Positions 27,011 through 36,050 are shown, numbered from the stretch's first letter. The stretch: DNA of 64,000 nucleotides from Endoryza sp044226045 (GCA_044226045.1 JBGAHR010000006.1:75267-139266); one strand, 5' to 3'. The notes: generated by a model from the sequence alone, not told the origin. A program made the numbers and translations.

Positions 27011-27282
27011 GGAAGGATGGTCAATTTTCAGCAAATAAACGAAAAGGAATTGGTATTCAGAAGGTGAGCGGGAATGTTTAGGGTTTTATATCTGCCCGGT
27101 AATCCTTTACCATTTGTTTAACTTCCCGGAAATAATAAAGGTGAAGGATGTTTCTCCCTTCACCTTATTACGACGGGAAATATCACCCGCCTGCATGGAG
27201 TAGTACTAAGACTACAATTACGATGTTCTGATGGTAAATATAAGAACCCGAACAGACCGTTACCAAATTAAGTTATGCACCC

Positions 27283-27630
27283 TTAGATGTGCAGTTTTGC
27301 CTTTTTAGCCATCAGTTGATCTACCGTTTCCTGGTACATTTCATCGGGAACGCAGCAATCTACCGGGCAAACCGCGGCACATTGGGGTTCTTCATGAAAT
27401 CCCTGACATTCTGTGCACTTATTGGGGGTGATATAGTAAGTATCTACACTGACCGGCGCGTTCTTTTGATCCGCATCCACCACGGTTCCGTCCAGCAGGG
27501 TAAAAGGTCCTTTTACCGATGTACCATCCGATATTGCCCATTCTACCCCTCCCTCATAAATCGCGTTATTAGGGCATTCCGGTTCGCAGGCTCCGCAGTT
27601 AATACATTCTTCCGTAATCTTGATAGCCAT
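27283..27630 (-). CDS. 4Fe-4S dicluster ferredoxin
   Basis: This 115-residue electron carrier has a first cluster motif CINCGACEPEC (Cys 9, 12, 15, 19) and a second, CTECQGFHEEPQCAAVCPVDCC, with the longer insertion between its second and third cysteines typical of the Alvin-type 2[4Fe-4S] ferredoxins. The middle 40 residues hold no cysteine. It is cytosolic and divergent from the acyl-CoA reductase gene. A weak hairpin lies about 120 bp downstream (27138-27166). Confidence 0.93.
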   Translation of the reverse strand: MAIKITEECINCGACEPECPNNAIYEGGVEWAISDGTSVKGPFTLLDGTVVDADQKNAPVSVDTYYITPNKCTECQGFHEEPQCAAVCPVDCCVPDEMYQETVDQLMAKKAKLHI

Positions 27631-27643
27631 AAGTTAGTTAAGA

Positions 27644-27672
27644 TTTAAATGGGTTGAATACAATTAATTTTG
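27644..27672 (+). promoter_or_regulatory. Candidate promoter of the acyl-CoA reductase gene
   Basis: TTTA (27644-27647) lies 17 bases before TAATTTTG (27665-27672). The -7 box fits TAnnTTTG exactly; the -33 element is one base off. The ATG follows 19 bases later. Confidence 0.45.
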
Positions 27673-27691
27673 CAGCACAAATTTAGGCGAA

Positions 27692-28690
27692 ATGAATTTA
27701 CAACATAGGGTCGAATTATTAGAAAAACTGGGTAATTATATTTTGGAAGACAATGAAGAATGGCAGCAGGTTTGTCATAGGGCTACACTCGAAAATGCCT
27801 GGTTTACTCCAGACTTCGTACAGCTGGCTGCGAATACGATTGCCCGATCCTTCCTGACCCCGGAGGCATTTCAAACCATGATCAGTACCTATGGCCTTCC
27901 GTCAGAAAACAAAGCACCCAAACAGGTCGGAATTATCATGGCGGGCAATATACCGCTGGTAGGATTTCATGATTTTCTGGTAACCTTCCTGTCCGGCCAT
28001 CGGCAAACGATCAAACCCTCCTCGAAAGACCAGGTATTGATCAGGCACCTGGTGACAAAGCTCAATCAATGGGATCCATCAAGCGGGCAATGGATCGGCT
28101 TTTCAGATCTCCTGAAAAGTAAGGATGCCTATATTGCAACCGGCAGCAATAATTCATCGCGCTATTTCGAACAGTATTTCGGCCGATACCCCCACATCAT
28201 CCGACGCAACCGCACTTCAGTAGCGATTTTGCGGGGAGATGAAACCGCTGAACAACTGAGCAGCCTCGCCGATGACGTGCATCTTTATTTCGGTCTTGGA
28301 TGCAGAAATGTCACCAAACTGTATGTGCCGCGTAATTATGATTTCGTTCCCTTGCTTGAGTCGTTCAAAAAATACAGTCACCTGGCCGATCATCACAAGT
28401 ATAAAAACAACTACGACTACCAGCTTGCCGTACTGATCATCAATAAACTTTATTATATGACCAATGGCGCGATCATTCTGCGGGAAGACCCCTCTGTTTT
28501 TTCTCCGATCAGCCAGCTTAACTATGAATTTTACGATGATCCCGAACAATTGAGAGCCTCCCTCGTTACAAACCAGCATATCCAGTGTATCGTGGGTGAG
28601 CAACAGGTTCCGTTTGGTCGTTCCCAGTTTCCCGGAGTGCTGGATTTTGCAGATGGCGTTGATACCCTGCAATTTTTGCGGGATCTCTGA
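27692..28690 (+). CDS. LuxC-type acyl-CoA reductase
   Basis: LuxC-family enzymes reduce acyl-CoA to fatty aldehyde with NADPH through a cysteine thioester. The 332-residue product has the nucleotide-binding segment VGIIMAGNIPLVGFHDFLVTFLSG, IATGSNNSSRYFEQYF, and the active-site region YFGLGCRNVTKLYVP with Cys204 as probable nucleophile. It is shorter than Vibrio LuxC (about 480). No luciferase (luxAB) or luxD/E partner is nearby, so this is not bioluminescence. It may supply fatty aldehydes or alcohols for lipid metabolism. It is divergent from a ferredoxin gene. Confidence 0.85.
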   Translation: MNLQHRVELLEKLGNYILEDNEEWQQVCHRATLENAWFTPDFVQLAANTIARSFLTPEAFQTMISTYGLPSENKAPKQVGIIMAGNIPLVGFHDFLVTFLSGHRQTIKPSSKDQVLIRHLVTKLNQWDPSSGQWIGFSDLLKSKDAYIATGSNNSSRYFEQYFGRYPHIIRRNRTSVAILRGDETAEQLSSLADDVHLYFGLGCRNVTKLYVPRNYDFVPLLESFKKYSHLADHHKYKNNYDYQLAVLIINKLYYMTNGAIILREDPSVFSPISQLNYEFYDDPEQLRASLVTNQHIQCIVGEQQVPFGRSQFPGVLDFADGVDTLQFLRDL

Positions 28691-28908
28691 AATCCGGTCA
28701 GTCGGCCTACTGCAAAAATTACCGGACTACCATTTTGGGAAGAGAAAATAGCAGGATAATATTCTTACATTTGTAGTGATCTACGAAGACTTTAGTAAAT
28801 TTATTGTTAAACCGAACCATTGGTATTCAATCGATAATTTTTGCGTCGTTAATTTGTTTGTTGTGGTATGTAATTTGAAAACAGTAAAGAACGAAAAACA
28901 GAAGTAAG

Positions 28909-30423
28909 ATGAAAATGAAACAAATTTTAACCGTTGTACTCGTCAGTGCAGCTACCTCAGCGGCCACCTTATGGGGATACAACAGCTTTATAAAAAATGA
29001 GGCGTATGTATACCCTACTGCTGCTGCCGGTCAACAGGACAAGACCCCTGCGAACTATGCGGGATTTAATGGAATCCCCGGTGCAGAGAACGCCGTGGAT
29101 TTCACACAGGCCGCCAGTGCCGCGATTCCGGCCACTGTTCACATCAAAACCAAAGTAACCCGCACAGCTACCAATAATCTTCCCCGCAACAATCCCTTTG
29201 GAGACTTGTTCGGAGGAGACCTGGACCTCGACGATTTTTTTGGTAACCGTTCCCGTTCCTTTCCGCAAAGTGCCTCCGGTTCCGGAGCGATCATCAGCGA
29301 GGATGGATACATCGTTACCAACAACCACGTTGTTGATGGCGCCGATGAAATCAATGTAACGCTCAACAACAAGAAAACCTTCAAGGCTCGTGTAATAGGT
29401 GCGGATCCTTCCAGCGATCTGGCAGTAATTAAGATCGATGCGAAAGGCCTGCCCTTCCTGCTGTATGGCAATTCCGATGATGTGAAGATTGGTCAGTGGG
29501 TATTGGCAGTAGGTTATCCGCTGACGCTTGAAACAACCGTAACAGCCGGTATCATCAGCGCAAAAGGAAGAACACTGGAGATCAACAGTCGCCAGAGTTC
29601 CCGCCCGGTAGAGTCTTTCATTCAGACAGACGCTGCCGTAAATCCGGGAAACAGTGGTGGTCCGCTCATTAGTACGGATGGCAAACTGATCGGTATCAAC
29701 TCTGCCATCGCCTCTCCTACCGGAGCCTTTGCCGGATACTCTTTCACCATCCCCGTGAATATCGTGAAGAAAGTAATTGCCGACCTGGTGAAGTTCGGCA
29801 CCGTGCAGCGCGCTTACCTCGGTATTTCTTATCCCAAAGAAAACCTGAGTGATGAAGTAAAAGCCCGCGAAGGAATCAAAGAAGGGGAAGGCGTGTATGT
29901 ACTGGATGTTACGAAAGATGGTGCTGCTGAAGCTGCCGGTCTCCAGAAAGGCGACATCATTACCAAAGTAAATGGTGTAGCTGTTACCAACGGACCCGAA
30001 ATGGTTGGCCAGATCGCAACCTATCGTCCGGGAGACAAGATCAACATCAGCTATGTTCGCGATGGAAAAGAACGCAACGTTAACATCACCCTGAGAAACG
30101 AAGCCGGCACAACCGAGGTGGTGAAATCCTCCGCGCTGGACAAACTCGGTGCAGATTTCCAGGCCATCAATAAAGACCAGGCCAAAGAACTCGGTGTAAA
30201 CGGAGGGGTGGAGATTCGCTCTATCAACCGCAATGGCTTGCTCAGCCGGGTAAGAATCCAGGAAGGATATGTCATCATCCGCGCCAATGGCAAAGAAGTA
30301 AAGTCAGTCGACGACCTGAAAAAGGTGGTGGATACGACCGAAGGAAGTCTCAAACTGGAAGGAATGTATCCGGGCTTCGAAGGAATCTATCCAATCGTTG
30401 TGAACCTGGGTAACGCCAACTAA
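28909..30423 (+). CDS. degP: Periplasmic serine protease HtrA/DegP-type (Do)
   Basis: This 504-residue protein has an N-terminal signal or membrane anchor (about 3-25), a trypsin-like domain with the full triad His140 (NNHVVDG), Asp170 (SSDLAVIK) and Ser249 (NPGNSGGPL), then two PDZ domains (about 315-395 and 410-495). The first PDZ has GDIITKVNGVAV; the second is more divergent (EGYVIIRANGKEV). DegP family members refold or degrade misfolded envelope proteins as PDZ-gated oligomers. It stands alone between a 218-bp leader gap and a strong terminator. A TACATTTG box lies at 28766-28773, but its -33 spacing is long. Confidence 0.94.
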   Translation: MKMKQILTVVLVSAATSAATLWGYNSFIKNEAYVYPTAAAGQQDKTPANYAGFNGIPGAENAVDFTQAASAAIPATVHIKTKVTRTATNNLPRNNPFGDLFGGDLDLDDFFGNRSRSFPQSASGSGAIISEDGYIVTNNHVVDGADEINVTLNNKKTFKARVIGADPSSDLAVIKIDAKGLPFLLYGNSDDVKIGQWVLAVGYPLTLETTVTAGIISAKGRTLEINSRQSSRPVESFIQTDAAVNPGNSGGPLISTDGKLIGINSAIASPTGAFAGYSFTIPVNIVKKVIADLVKFGTVQRAYLGISYPKENLSDEVKAREGIKEGEGVYVLDVTKDGAAEAAGLQKGDIITKVNGVAVTNGPEMVGQIATYRPGDKINISYVRDGKERNVNITLRNEAGTTEVVKSSALDKLGADFQAINKDQAKELGVNGGVEIRSINRNGLLSRVRIQEGYVIIRANGKEVKSVDDLKKVVDTTEGSLKLEGMYPGFEGIYPIVVNLGNAN

Positions 30424-30444
30424 GTCAGTAAACGATAATACTAT

Positions 30445-30484
30445 AAAAGCAGAAGCAGCATGATTACATGCTGCTTCTGCTTTT
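30445..30484. terminator. Strong bidirectional terminator
   Basis: AAAAGCAGAAGCAGCATG pairs perfectly over 18 bp with its complement across an ATTA loop, with A/T tracts at both feet. It serves the convergent degP and GH13 genes. Confidence 0.95.
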
Positions 30485-30510
30485 ATTACTCCGAAAAGGA
30501 TTCAATTGTT

Positions 30511-31782
30511 CTATTTTTCCAATACCAGAAAATCCCAGGCATTCAGCTCGAATGACATACTGGGAATCACTTCTGTTTCCGTGCCGGTGAATACATTCTT
30601 GAAACGTCCGTACACATATCCGTCCGGCAATTGAACAAATACGCTATTGGGAGAAAGATTCAGCAATACCATTACTTCACTCGCCCCCACTCTTCTTAAA
30701 TAAGCCATCACATATTGATCAGCGTGAGTGGGAATGAGTATCGGCTTCGAAATTTTTCCTGCCTTGAGGGCCGGATGCCTTTCCCGAAGTTTCAGGAGCT
30801 TCTGGTAAAAATCGTGCAGCTCCGTTTTCGGCTTCCAGTCAATCAGGTCCTTGTCGAAGAACTTTAGTCTTTTCGTATTCGGCAGTTCCTGTCCGCTATA
30901 CACCAGCGGGATGCCATTCCAGGTCAGTGTAAAAACGGCGAGGTTCCTGGCGGCAGGGCCGTATTTTTCATACTCCGTGCCATTCCAGCTGTTTTCATCA
31001 TGATTGGCGGTAAAGAACAGGTGCATGGCTTCTGCCGGAAACTGTTTATCATATTTATCGAGCAACCGTCTGAAATCATCCAGGTTGGCTTCTCCCTTGA
31101 TCAGGCTGGTTGTTTTGTGCATCCATTCCCACGCGTAACAGCAATCAAATACATCGAGATAGTGTATGTCTTCGGTTTCTGCCAGCCAGAAGAGTTCTTT
31201 TATCTGGTCGAGGTACTGGCGGGCTTGTCGCCAGAAGTCCAGAGGAACCAGGTGAGCCATATCGCAACGAAAACCATCAATATCACACTCCCGAATCCAG
31301 AACTCCATGGCCTCGATCATAGCTCTTCGCATGGCGGCATCGTAAAAGTTCAGATCGATTACGTCGTGCCAGCCATTACCGTCGTAAAAATCCCCCTGTG
31401 CGTTTCTTTTATAATAGGAAGGGTTGGTTTTGGTCCAGATATGATCCCAACCTGTATGGTTGGCCACCCAGTCGATGATCACTTTAAAACCCATGGAGTG
31501 GGCCTTAGCCACCAGTTCCTTGAATTCTTCCACGGTGCCGAATTCCGGGTTGATGGCGGTATAATCGGAGCAGGCATAATAGCTCCCCAGTGTACCCTGT
31601 CGTTTATCGATGCTGATGGGTGTAATGGGCATGAACCAAAGAGTGGCCACTCCCATATCCTTCAATCGGGGCAGGTGACGCGAAAATGCTTCAAAGGTTC
31701 CTTCGGTGGTATATTGCCTGACATTTACCTCGTATACATTCGTATACTGACTCCATGCCACAGGTTTGAACAATCGGCTCAT
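30511..31782 (-). CDS. Alpha-amylase family (GH13) glycoside hydrolase
   Basis: This 423-residue cytosolic enzyme (no signal peptide) has the four GH13 regions: VIIDWVANHTGWDH (about 101-114), GFRCDMAHLV with nucleophile Asp174, LAETEDIHY with acid/base Glu202, and FFTANHDENSWNG with Asp262. A (beta/alpha)8 barrel is followed by a short C-terminal beta domain. It acts on alpha-1,4-glucans or maltodextrins; absence of a signal peptide suggests intracellular oligosaccharide use. No SusC/SusD-like genes lie nearby. The exact specificity cannot be read from these motifs. Confidence 0.9.
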   Translation of the reverse strand: MSRLFKPVAWSQYTNVYEVNVRQYTTEGTFEAFSRHLPRLKDMGVATLWFMPITPISIDKRQGTLGSYYACSDYTAINPEFGTVEEFKELVAKAHSMGFKVIIDWVANHTGWDHIWTKTNPSYYKRNAQGDFYDGNGWHDVIDLNFYDAAMRRAMIEAMEFWIRECDIDGFRCDMAHLVPLDFWRQARQYLDQIKELFWLAETEDIHYLDVFDCCYAWEWMHKTTSLIKGEANLDDFRRLLDKYDKQFPAEAMHLFFTANHDENSWNGTEYEKYGPAARNLAVFTLTWNGIPLVYSGQELPNTKRLKFFDKDLIDWKPKTELHDFYQKLLKLRERHPALKAGKISKPILIPTHADQYVMAYLRRVGASEVMVLLNLSPNSVFVQLPDGYVYGRFKNVFTGTETEVIPSMSFELNAWDFLVLEK

Positions 31783-31940
31783 TGAGTTGTATATAGATTT
31801 AATAGTCCGCTGGCAGGCAAATCAAGTAATTCGAAGCGAAGATAACCCAAATTCATCTTGTTTAAACAGTCCTTTGCCCTGCGGCGTTGCCCGGCAGGCA
31901 AGTGAAGGCAAGTTTGTACCTTTGCTATTGCCATTAACAC

Positions 31941-33155
31941 ATGAAGACATTCAATGTTCCCGTTGCATACAGAAGTCCGCTGATCACCGCGATCAAGAAC
32001 CGGCGAAAACTGGAAGACAAGCTCAAGAAAGATTTCAGCCCAACCCGGCTTGACCTGGGAAGACTGCAGATATTCCTGGCCCGTCATTTTGGTTTTTGCT
32101 ATGGTGTGGAGAATGCTATTGAGATCGCATTCCGGACAGTGGAAGAGAATCCCGGTAAAAGAATATTCCTGCTCAGTGAAATGATCCACAATCCGCAGGT
32201 CAACGCCGGGTTACTGGAAAAAGGCGTTCAATTTTTACAGGATACACTTGGCAACCAGATCATTCCTTTCAGTGAGTTAAGGTCAAACGATATCGTGATC
32301 ATTCCCGCATTCGGTACCACTCTTGAAATGGAAGCCAGGCTGCAGGCATTAGGCGTTCAAACCGAAAAATACAATACCACCTGTCCTTTTGTAGAAAAAG
32401 TATGGAACAGAAGCGAGCAGATTGCGCGCAAAGGATATACCATCGTCATTCATGGGAAACCGAAACACGAAGAAACCAGGGCCACATTTTCACATGCATC
32501 TTCCAATGCCCCTTCGGTTATTGTGAATGATCTCAACGATGCCGTGAAACTCGCGGAATTCATCGAGGGGAAAAGAGAAGCGGCTTCCTTTTACGAGGAA
32601 TTCAAAGGTCTTTATTCGCCCGGCTTTGATCCCTCCAGGGATCTTCAACGGATCGGAGTGGTTAACCAGACCACCCAGTTGGCTTCCGACACGCAGGCCA
32701 TTGCCGACTACCTGAAGAAAAGAATGATGGAACATTTCGGCTTAGCCGACGCTTCGATAGGAGAAAGATTTGCCGATACCCGCGACACGCTTTGCTATGC
32801 CACCAATGACAACCAAACCGCCGTAACTGGCATGTTGCAAACGGAAGCCGACCTGGCCATTGTCATTGGAGGATACAATTCTTCGAACACCACGCACCTG
32901 GTAGAACTTTGCGAGGAAAAACTGCCCACTTATTTCATCAGCAGCGCGGAGAAGATTCTGTCGGCTCAAACTATCCGGCATTTCAATTTCCACGATAAAA
33001 AAGAATATACCACCGAAGCATTCCTTCCCGATCAGCCCACCATTCGAATACTCATCACCAGCGGCGCCTCCTGTCCCGATGCGCTGGTAGAAGAAGTCAT
33101 TCGCAAACTCGCCGGATTTTATGGAGAGGAAGAGAGGGTTGATGCTGTTTTGTAA
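31941..33155 (+). CDS. ispH: 4-hydroxy-3-methylbut-2-enyl diphosphate reductase (long form)
   Basis: IspH performs the last step of the non-mevalonate isoprenoid pathway, reducing HMBPP to IPP and DMAPP with a [4Fe-4S] cluster. The three cluster cysteines are visible at Cys53 (FCYGVENAIE), Cys148 (NTTCPFVEKV) and Cys378 (TSGASCPDALVEEV); MIHNPQVN carries the substrate-binding histidine. At 404 residues it is longer than the E. coli type (about 316), with an N-terminal extension and a central insertion, as in the cyanobacterial/plant-like and many Bacteroidota forms. TACCTTTG at 31917-31924, 17 bases before the ATG, is a possible -7 box. Confidence 0.94.
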   Translation: MKTFNVPVAYRSPLITAIKNRRKLEDKLKKDFSPTRLDLGRLQIFLARHFGFCYGVENAIEIAFRTVEENPGKRIFLLSEMIHNPQVNAGLLEKGVQFLQDTLGNQIIPFSELRSNDIVIIPAFGTTLEMEARLQALGVQTEKYNTTCPFVEKVWNRSEQIARKGYTIVIHGKPKHEETRATFSHASSNAPSVIVNDLNDAVKLAEFIEGKREAASFYEEFKGLYSPGFDPSRDLQRIGVVNQTTQLASDTQAIADYLKKRMMEHFGLADASIGERFADTRDTLCYATNDNQTAVTGMLQTEADLAIVIGGYNSSNTTHLVELCEEKLPTYFISSAEKILSAQTIRHFNFHDKKEYTTEAFLPDQPTIRILITSGASCPDALVEEVIRKLAGFYGEEERVDAVL

Positions 33156-33165
33156 CCCGTATTGA

Positions 33166-33307
33166 GTTTATTGTTTATCGTTTATCGTTTCACGTTTCAC
33201 GTTAATTATGTAAAAAAGACTTTACGATTAATTGTATTCGGGGATAGGTCGGGAATCCTGGTTTATCATTCAGCAACCTGAAACGATAAACGAGAAACGA
33301 TAAACTA
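33166..33307. repeat. Inverted heptamer arrays, site B (ispH / accC gap)
   Basis: The left arm (33166-33204) has TTT triplets exactly every 7 bases (33167, 33174, 33181, 33188, 33195). The right arm (33278-33307) has AAA every 7 bases (33281, 33288, 33295, 33302). The centre of about 73 bp has its own hairpin (TTAAT and GTAAA pairing with TTTAC and ATTAA around 33202-33231). It lies between convergent genes, next to the accC terminator. Confidence 0.85.
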
Positions 33308-33335
33308 AAAAAAATCCCCACCGGAAAGGCGGGGA
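33307..33335 (-). terminator. Terminator of accC
   Basis: On the minus strand TCCCCGCC pairs with GGTGGGGA (one mismatch) around a 5-base loop and runs into eight T residues. It lies 32 bp past the accC stop codon. Confidence 0.9.
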
Positions 33336-33366
33336 CTAAGCAATTGGTTTGGGTGGCTTGGTTGAT

Positions 33367-34704
33367 TTAAACCATCTTGAATGATTCCAGGAACTTTGTA
33401 TTGAAATTGCCGCTGATAAACTGTTCATTTCTCATGAGCTGCTGGTGAAAAGGAATAGTGGTTTTCACTCCTTCGATCACATACTCGCTCAATGCCCTGC
33501 TCATCGTATTGATGGCTTCATGACGCGTACGGGCAACCGAGATAATCTTGGCGATCATGGAATCATAATACGGCGGAATGGTATAACCTGCGTATACATG
33601 GGAGTCGATGCGTATGCCGTGGCCACCCGGCTGGTGCAACACGGTTATTTTACCCGGTGAAGGGCGGAAATCGTTGTATGGATCCTCCGCATTGATACGG
33701 CATTCGATGGCATGCATCGTAGGCTCATAATCTGCGCCGCTGATCGGTTCTCCCATGGCGATCTTGATCTGTTCCTTGATCAGGTCGAAGTTGGTCACTT
33801 CTTCCGTTACGCAATGTTCTACCTGGATACGGGTATTCATTTCCATGAAATAGAAATTGCGATGCTTGTCGACCAGGAATTCGATGGTGCCCACGCTTTC
33901 ATAGCCGATCGCGCTGGCCGCTTTCTTCGCAGCTTCTCCCATCTGGTGACGCAGCTCAGCCGTCATGAAAGGGGAAGGTGATTCTTCCACCAGTTTCTGG
34001 TGACGACGCTGAATGGAGCAGTCGCGTTCGCTGAGGTGACATACTTTTCCATAGCGATCGCCTGCCACCTGAATTTCAATATGACGAGGCTCTTCCACGA
34101 ATTTTTCGAGGTAAACGCCATCGTTTTTAAACGCAGCGCCGGCTTCCGCACGGGCCGTGTTGTAGGCTCTTTCCATTTCATCTTCACTCCACACCACTCT
34201 CATCCCTTTACCACCACCTCCGGCAGTAGCTTTCAATATGACAGGGTAGCCCACTTCTCTCGCCAGACCTTTTGCTTCTTCGAGGCTTTGTAATAATCCT
34301 TCACCACCGGGAATAACAGGCACGCCGGCCTTGATCATGGTTTCCTTGGCAGTGATTTTATCGCCCATCGACCGGATCTGGTCGGGTGTGGGTCCGATGA
34401 ATTTGATATTGTGTTCCCCGCAGATCTCGGAGAATTTGGCATTCTCTGCCAGGAATCCGTATCCGGGGTGAATGGCATCGGCATTGGTGATCTCTGCCGC
34501 CGCCATGATGTGCGGAATATTCAGGTAAGAATCAGAACTGGCTGGTTTACCAATGCAGACAGCCTCGTCGGCAAATCGCACATGAAGGCTGTCTTTGTCT
34601 GCTGTGGAATACACAGCTACAGTCTTGATACCCATTTCGCGGCAGGTGCGTATTACACGAAGCGCGATTTCTCCACGGTTAGCTATCAGTATTTTTTTGA
34701 ACAT
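33367..34704 (-). CDS. accC: Acetyl-CoA carboxylase, biotin carboxylase subunit
   Basis: AccC carboxylates the biotin on AccB using ATP and bicarbonate, starting fatty-acid synthesis. The 445-residue ATP-grasp enzyme shows MFKKILIANRGEIALRVIR at the start, GYGFLAENAKFSE, the glycine-rich ATP loop KATAGGGGKGMRVV, EKFVEEPRHIEIQV, and FMEMNTRIQVEHCVTE with the catalytic arginine region. All motifs are intact. It follows accB by 114 bp on the same strand, the usual accB-accC order. Confidence 0.97.
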   Translation of the reverse strand: MFKKILIANRGEIALRVIRTCREMGIKTVAVYSTADKDSLHVRFADEAVCIGKPASSDSYLNIPHIMAAAEITNADAIHPGYGFLAENAKFSEICGEHNIKFIGPTPDQIRSMGDKITAKETMIKAGVPVIPGGEGLLQSLEEAKGLAREVGYPVILKATAGGGGKGMRVVWSEDEMERAYNTARAEAGAAFKNDGVYLEKFVEEPRHIEIQVAGDRYGKVCHLSERDCSIQRRHQKLVEESPSPFMTAELRHQMGEAAKKAASAIGYESVGTIEFLVDKHRNFYFMEMNTRIQVEHCVTEEVTNFDLIKEQIKIAMGEPISGADYEPTMHAIECRINAEDPYNDFRPSPGKITVLHQPGGHGIRIDSHVYAGYTIPPYYDSMIAKIISVARTRHEAINTMSRALSEYVIEGVKTTIPFHQQLMRNEQFISGNFNTKFLESFKMV

Positions 34705-34818
34705 GCTGTTGATTTGATGGAGGAATGTTTTAGGGTGAATGGAATGGAAGCTATACTTCCGGCATTGCCGTTACTTTTTGTTGGCGGCAATCTATCCATA
34801 CACCGGATCATCTTTCCA

Positions 34819-35304
34819 TTAACTGGGTTCTACGAGGAACAGTGGCTGATCGTATTCAACCGGGCTGGCGTCTTCAACCAGTATCTTAACGATACGGCCC
34901 TTGACTTCACTTTCAATTTCATTGAACAGTTTCATAGCCTCAATGATACAAACCACTTTACCCGGAGCAATTTCATCGCCTACTTCAACAAAAACAGGCT
35001 TTCCGGGTGAGGAACTTCTGTAAAAAGTACCGATCATGGGACTCTTGATGGTAACAGTATTTCCTGCAGGTTCGGCAGCTTTCGGCTTATCGGCCGGTGC
35101 CGCTGCAGGTGCCGCCGCCGGCTGGGCTGCCGGAGCTGGCTGCGAGTAAGCAACAGGAGACGCAACAGGGGCTGCGATCAGTTGTTGCACAGGTTCTTCT
35201 TTTTGCTTGATGGTTAACTTAAATCCTTTCTCTTCAATCGTAACTTCTCCGATGTTGGACTTATTGATCATCTTGATCAACTCCTGAATTTGTTTAAAAT
35301 CCAT
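34819..35304 (-). CDS. accB: Acetyl-CoA carboxylase, biotin carboxyl carrier protein
   Basis: AccB carries biotin between AccC and the carboxyltransferase. The 161-residue protein has an N-terminal segment (MDFKQIQELIKMINKSNIGEV), an Ala/Pro-rich flexible linker (about 42-80), and a C-terminal biotinyl domain in which EAMKLFNEIE presents Lys125 for biotinylation. SPMIGTFYRSSSPGKP is the conserved thumb-containing segment. It lies 146 bp after efp and before accC, the common efp-accB-accC order. Confidence 0.96.
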   Translation of the reverse strand: MDFKQIQELIKMINKSNIGEVTIEEKGFKLTIKQKEEPVQQLIAAPVASPVAYSQPAPAAQPAAAPAAAPADKPKAAEPAGNTVTIKSPMIGTFYRSSSPGKPVFVEVGDEIAPGKVVCIIEAMKLFNEIESEVKGRIVKILVEDASPVEYDQPLFLVEPS

Positions 35305-35450
35305 CAGAATTTGTTTTAGGTTATGGCCTGATTTGACAAACAGTTGGCTAAGATAAGGTAAAATAGTACACCGGTATGCACCGGATCGTACGGTTGTAGC
35401 TCTTTAAATTAAGCAGAATCCGGCAATTAGGCCGTTTTCAACCTAAATCC

Positions 35451-36017
35451 TTATTCTTTTACTCTTTCAACGTATTCACCGGTTTTGGTGTTGATACGGA
35501 TCATTTCACCTTCGTTCACAAATAAAGGAACGTTTACTGTAGCGCCTGTTTCAACAGTGGCTGGCTTCAACGTACGGGTGGCGGTATCGCCTTTTACGCC
35601 TGGTTCGCTGTAGGTAACCTGTAATACGATTTTATCCGGCAGTTCCACGCTCATGGGCAATTCTGTTTCGGTATTGATCAAAACAGACACGGAACCGCCA
35701 TCCTTCAGAAACTGGGGAGCATCTACCAGGTGCTCCTGTACTGCAATCTGCTCAAAGGTTTCTGTGTCCATGAAATTGTAACCGGTATCATCTTTATAGA
35801 GAAACTGGTAGTCTTTTCTTTCCACCCTTACCGGGAAGATAGAGTCACCACTGTTCCATGTTTTTTCAATCGTACGATTGTTGTCTACACCTTTCAGTTT
35901 CGCCCACACTTTGGCTGCCGCCCGGGCAGTTTTGTTTTCGCCAAATTCCACTACGGAGTAAAGGCTTCCGTCCAGTTTAATGATCATGCCGCGGCTGATA
36001 TCTGAGGTAGTTGCCAT
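35451..36017 (-). CDS. efp: Elongation factor P, Arg32 type
   Basis: EF-P enters the ribosomal E site and rescues stalling at consecutive prolines. The 188-residue protein has all three domains, ending VNVPLFVNEGEMIRINTKTGEYVERV. By ungapped alignment from the conserved LDG (residues 15-17), the loop tip that is PGKG with Lys34 in E. coli reads TARA here, placing Arg32 at the modified position. Arg32 EF-Ps in other phyla are rhamnosylated by EarP. No earP is adjacent. Whether Arg32 is modified here is not known. It precedes accB. Confidence 0.95.
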   Translation of the reverse strand: MATTSDISRGMIIKLDGSLYSVVEFGENKTARAAAKVWAKLKGVDNNRTIEKTWNSGDSIFPVRVERKDYQFLYKDDTGYNFMDTETFEQIAVQEHLVDAPQFLKDGGSVSVLINTETELPMSVELPDKIVLQVTYSEPGVKGDTATRTLKPATVETGATVNVPLFVNEGEMIRINTKTGEYVERVKE

Positions 36018-36037
36018 GAATTTTTGCTTTTCGCTGA

Positions 36038-36050
36038 TAGCCAGTGGCTA
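36038..36050 (-). promoter_or_regulatory. Small dyad in the efp leader
   Basis: TAGCCA-G-TGGCTA is a perfect 13-bp palindrome about 20 bases before the efp ATG. In the transcript it could form a short hairpin near the ribosome site. A second imperfect hairpin (GGGACC/GGCCC) lies further upstream in the same leader. Function is unknown. Confidence 0.4.

Noticed and set aside
27138..27166. 10-bp hairpin between ferredoxin and ddl genes as terminator
   Set aside because: The stem is good but no T-run follows on the minus strand and it is about 120 bp from the ferredoxin stop.
28766..28773. TACATTTG as the degP promoter -7 box
   Set aside because: The nearest TTTTG is 28 bases away, beyond the usual 17-23; left only as a note.
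31000..31785. 261-residue plus-strand frame opposite the GH13 gene
   Set aside because: It is antisense to intact GH13 motifs and has no recognisable domain.
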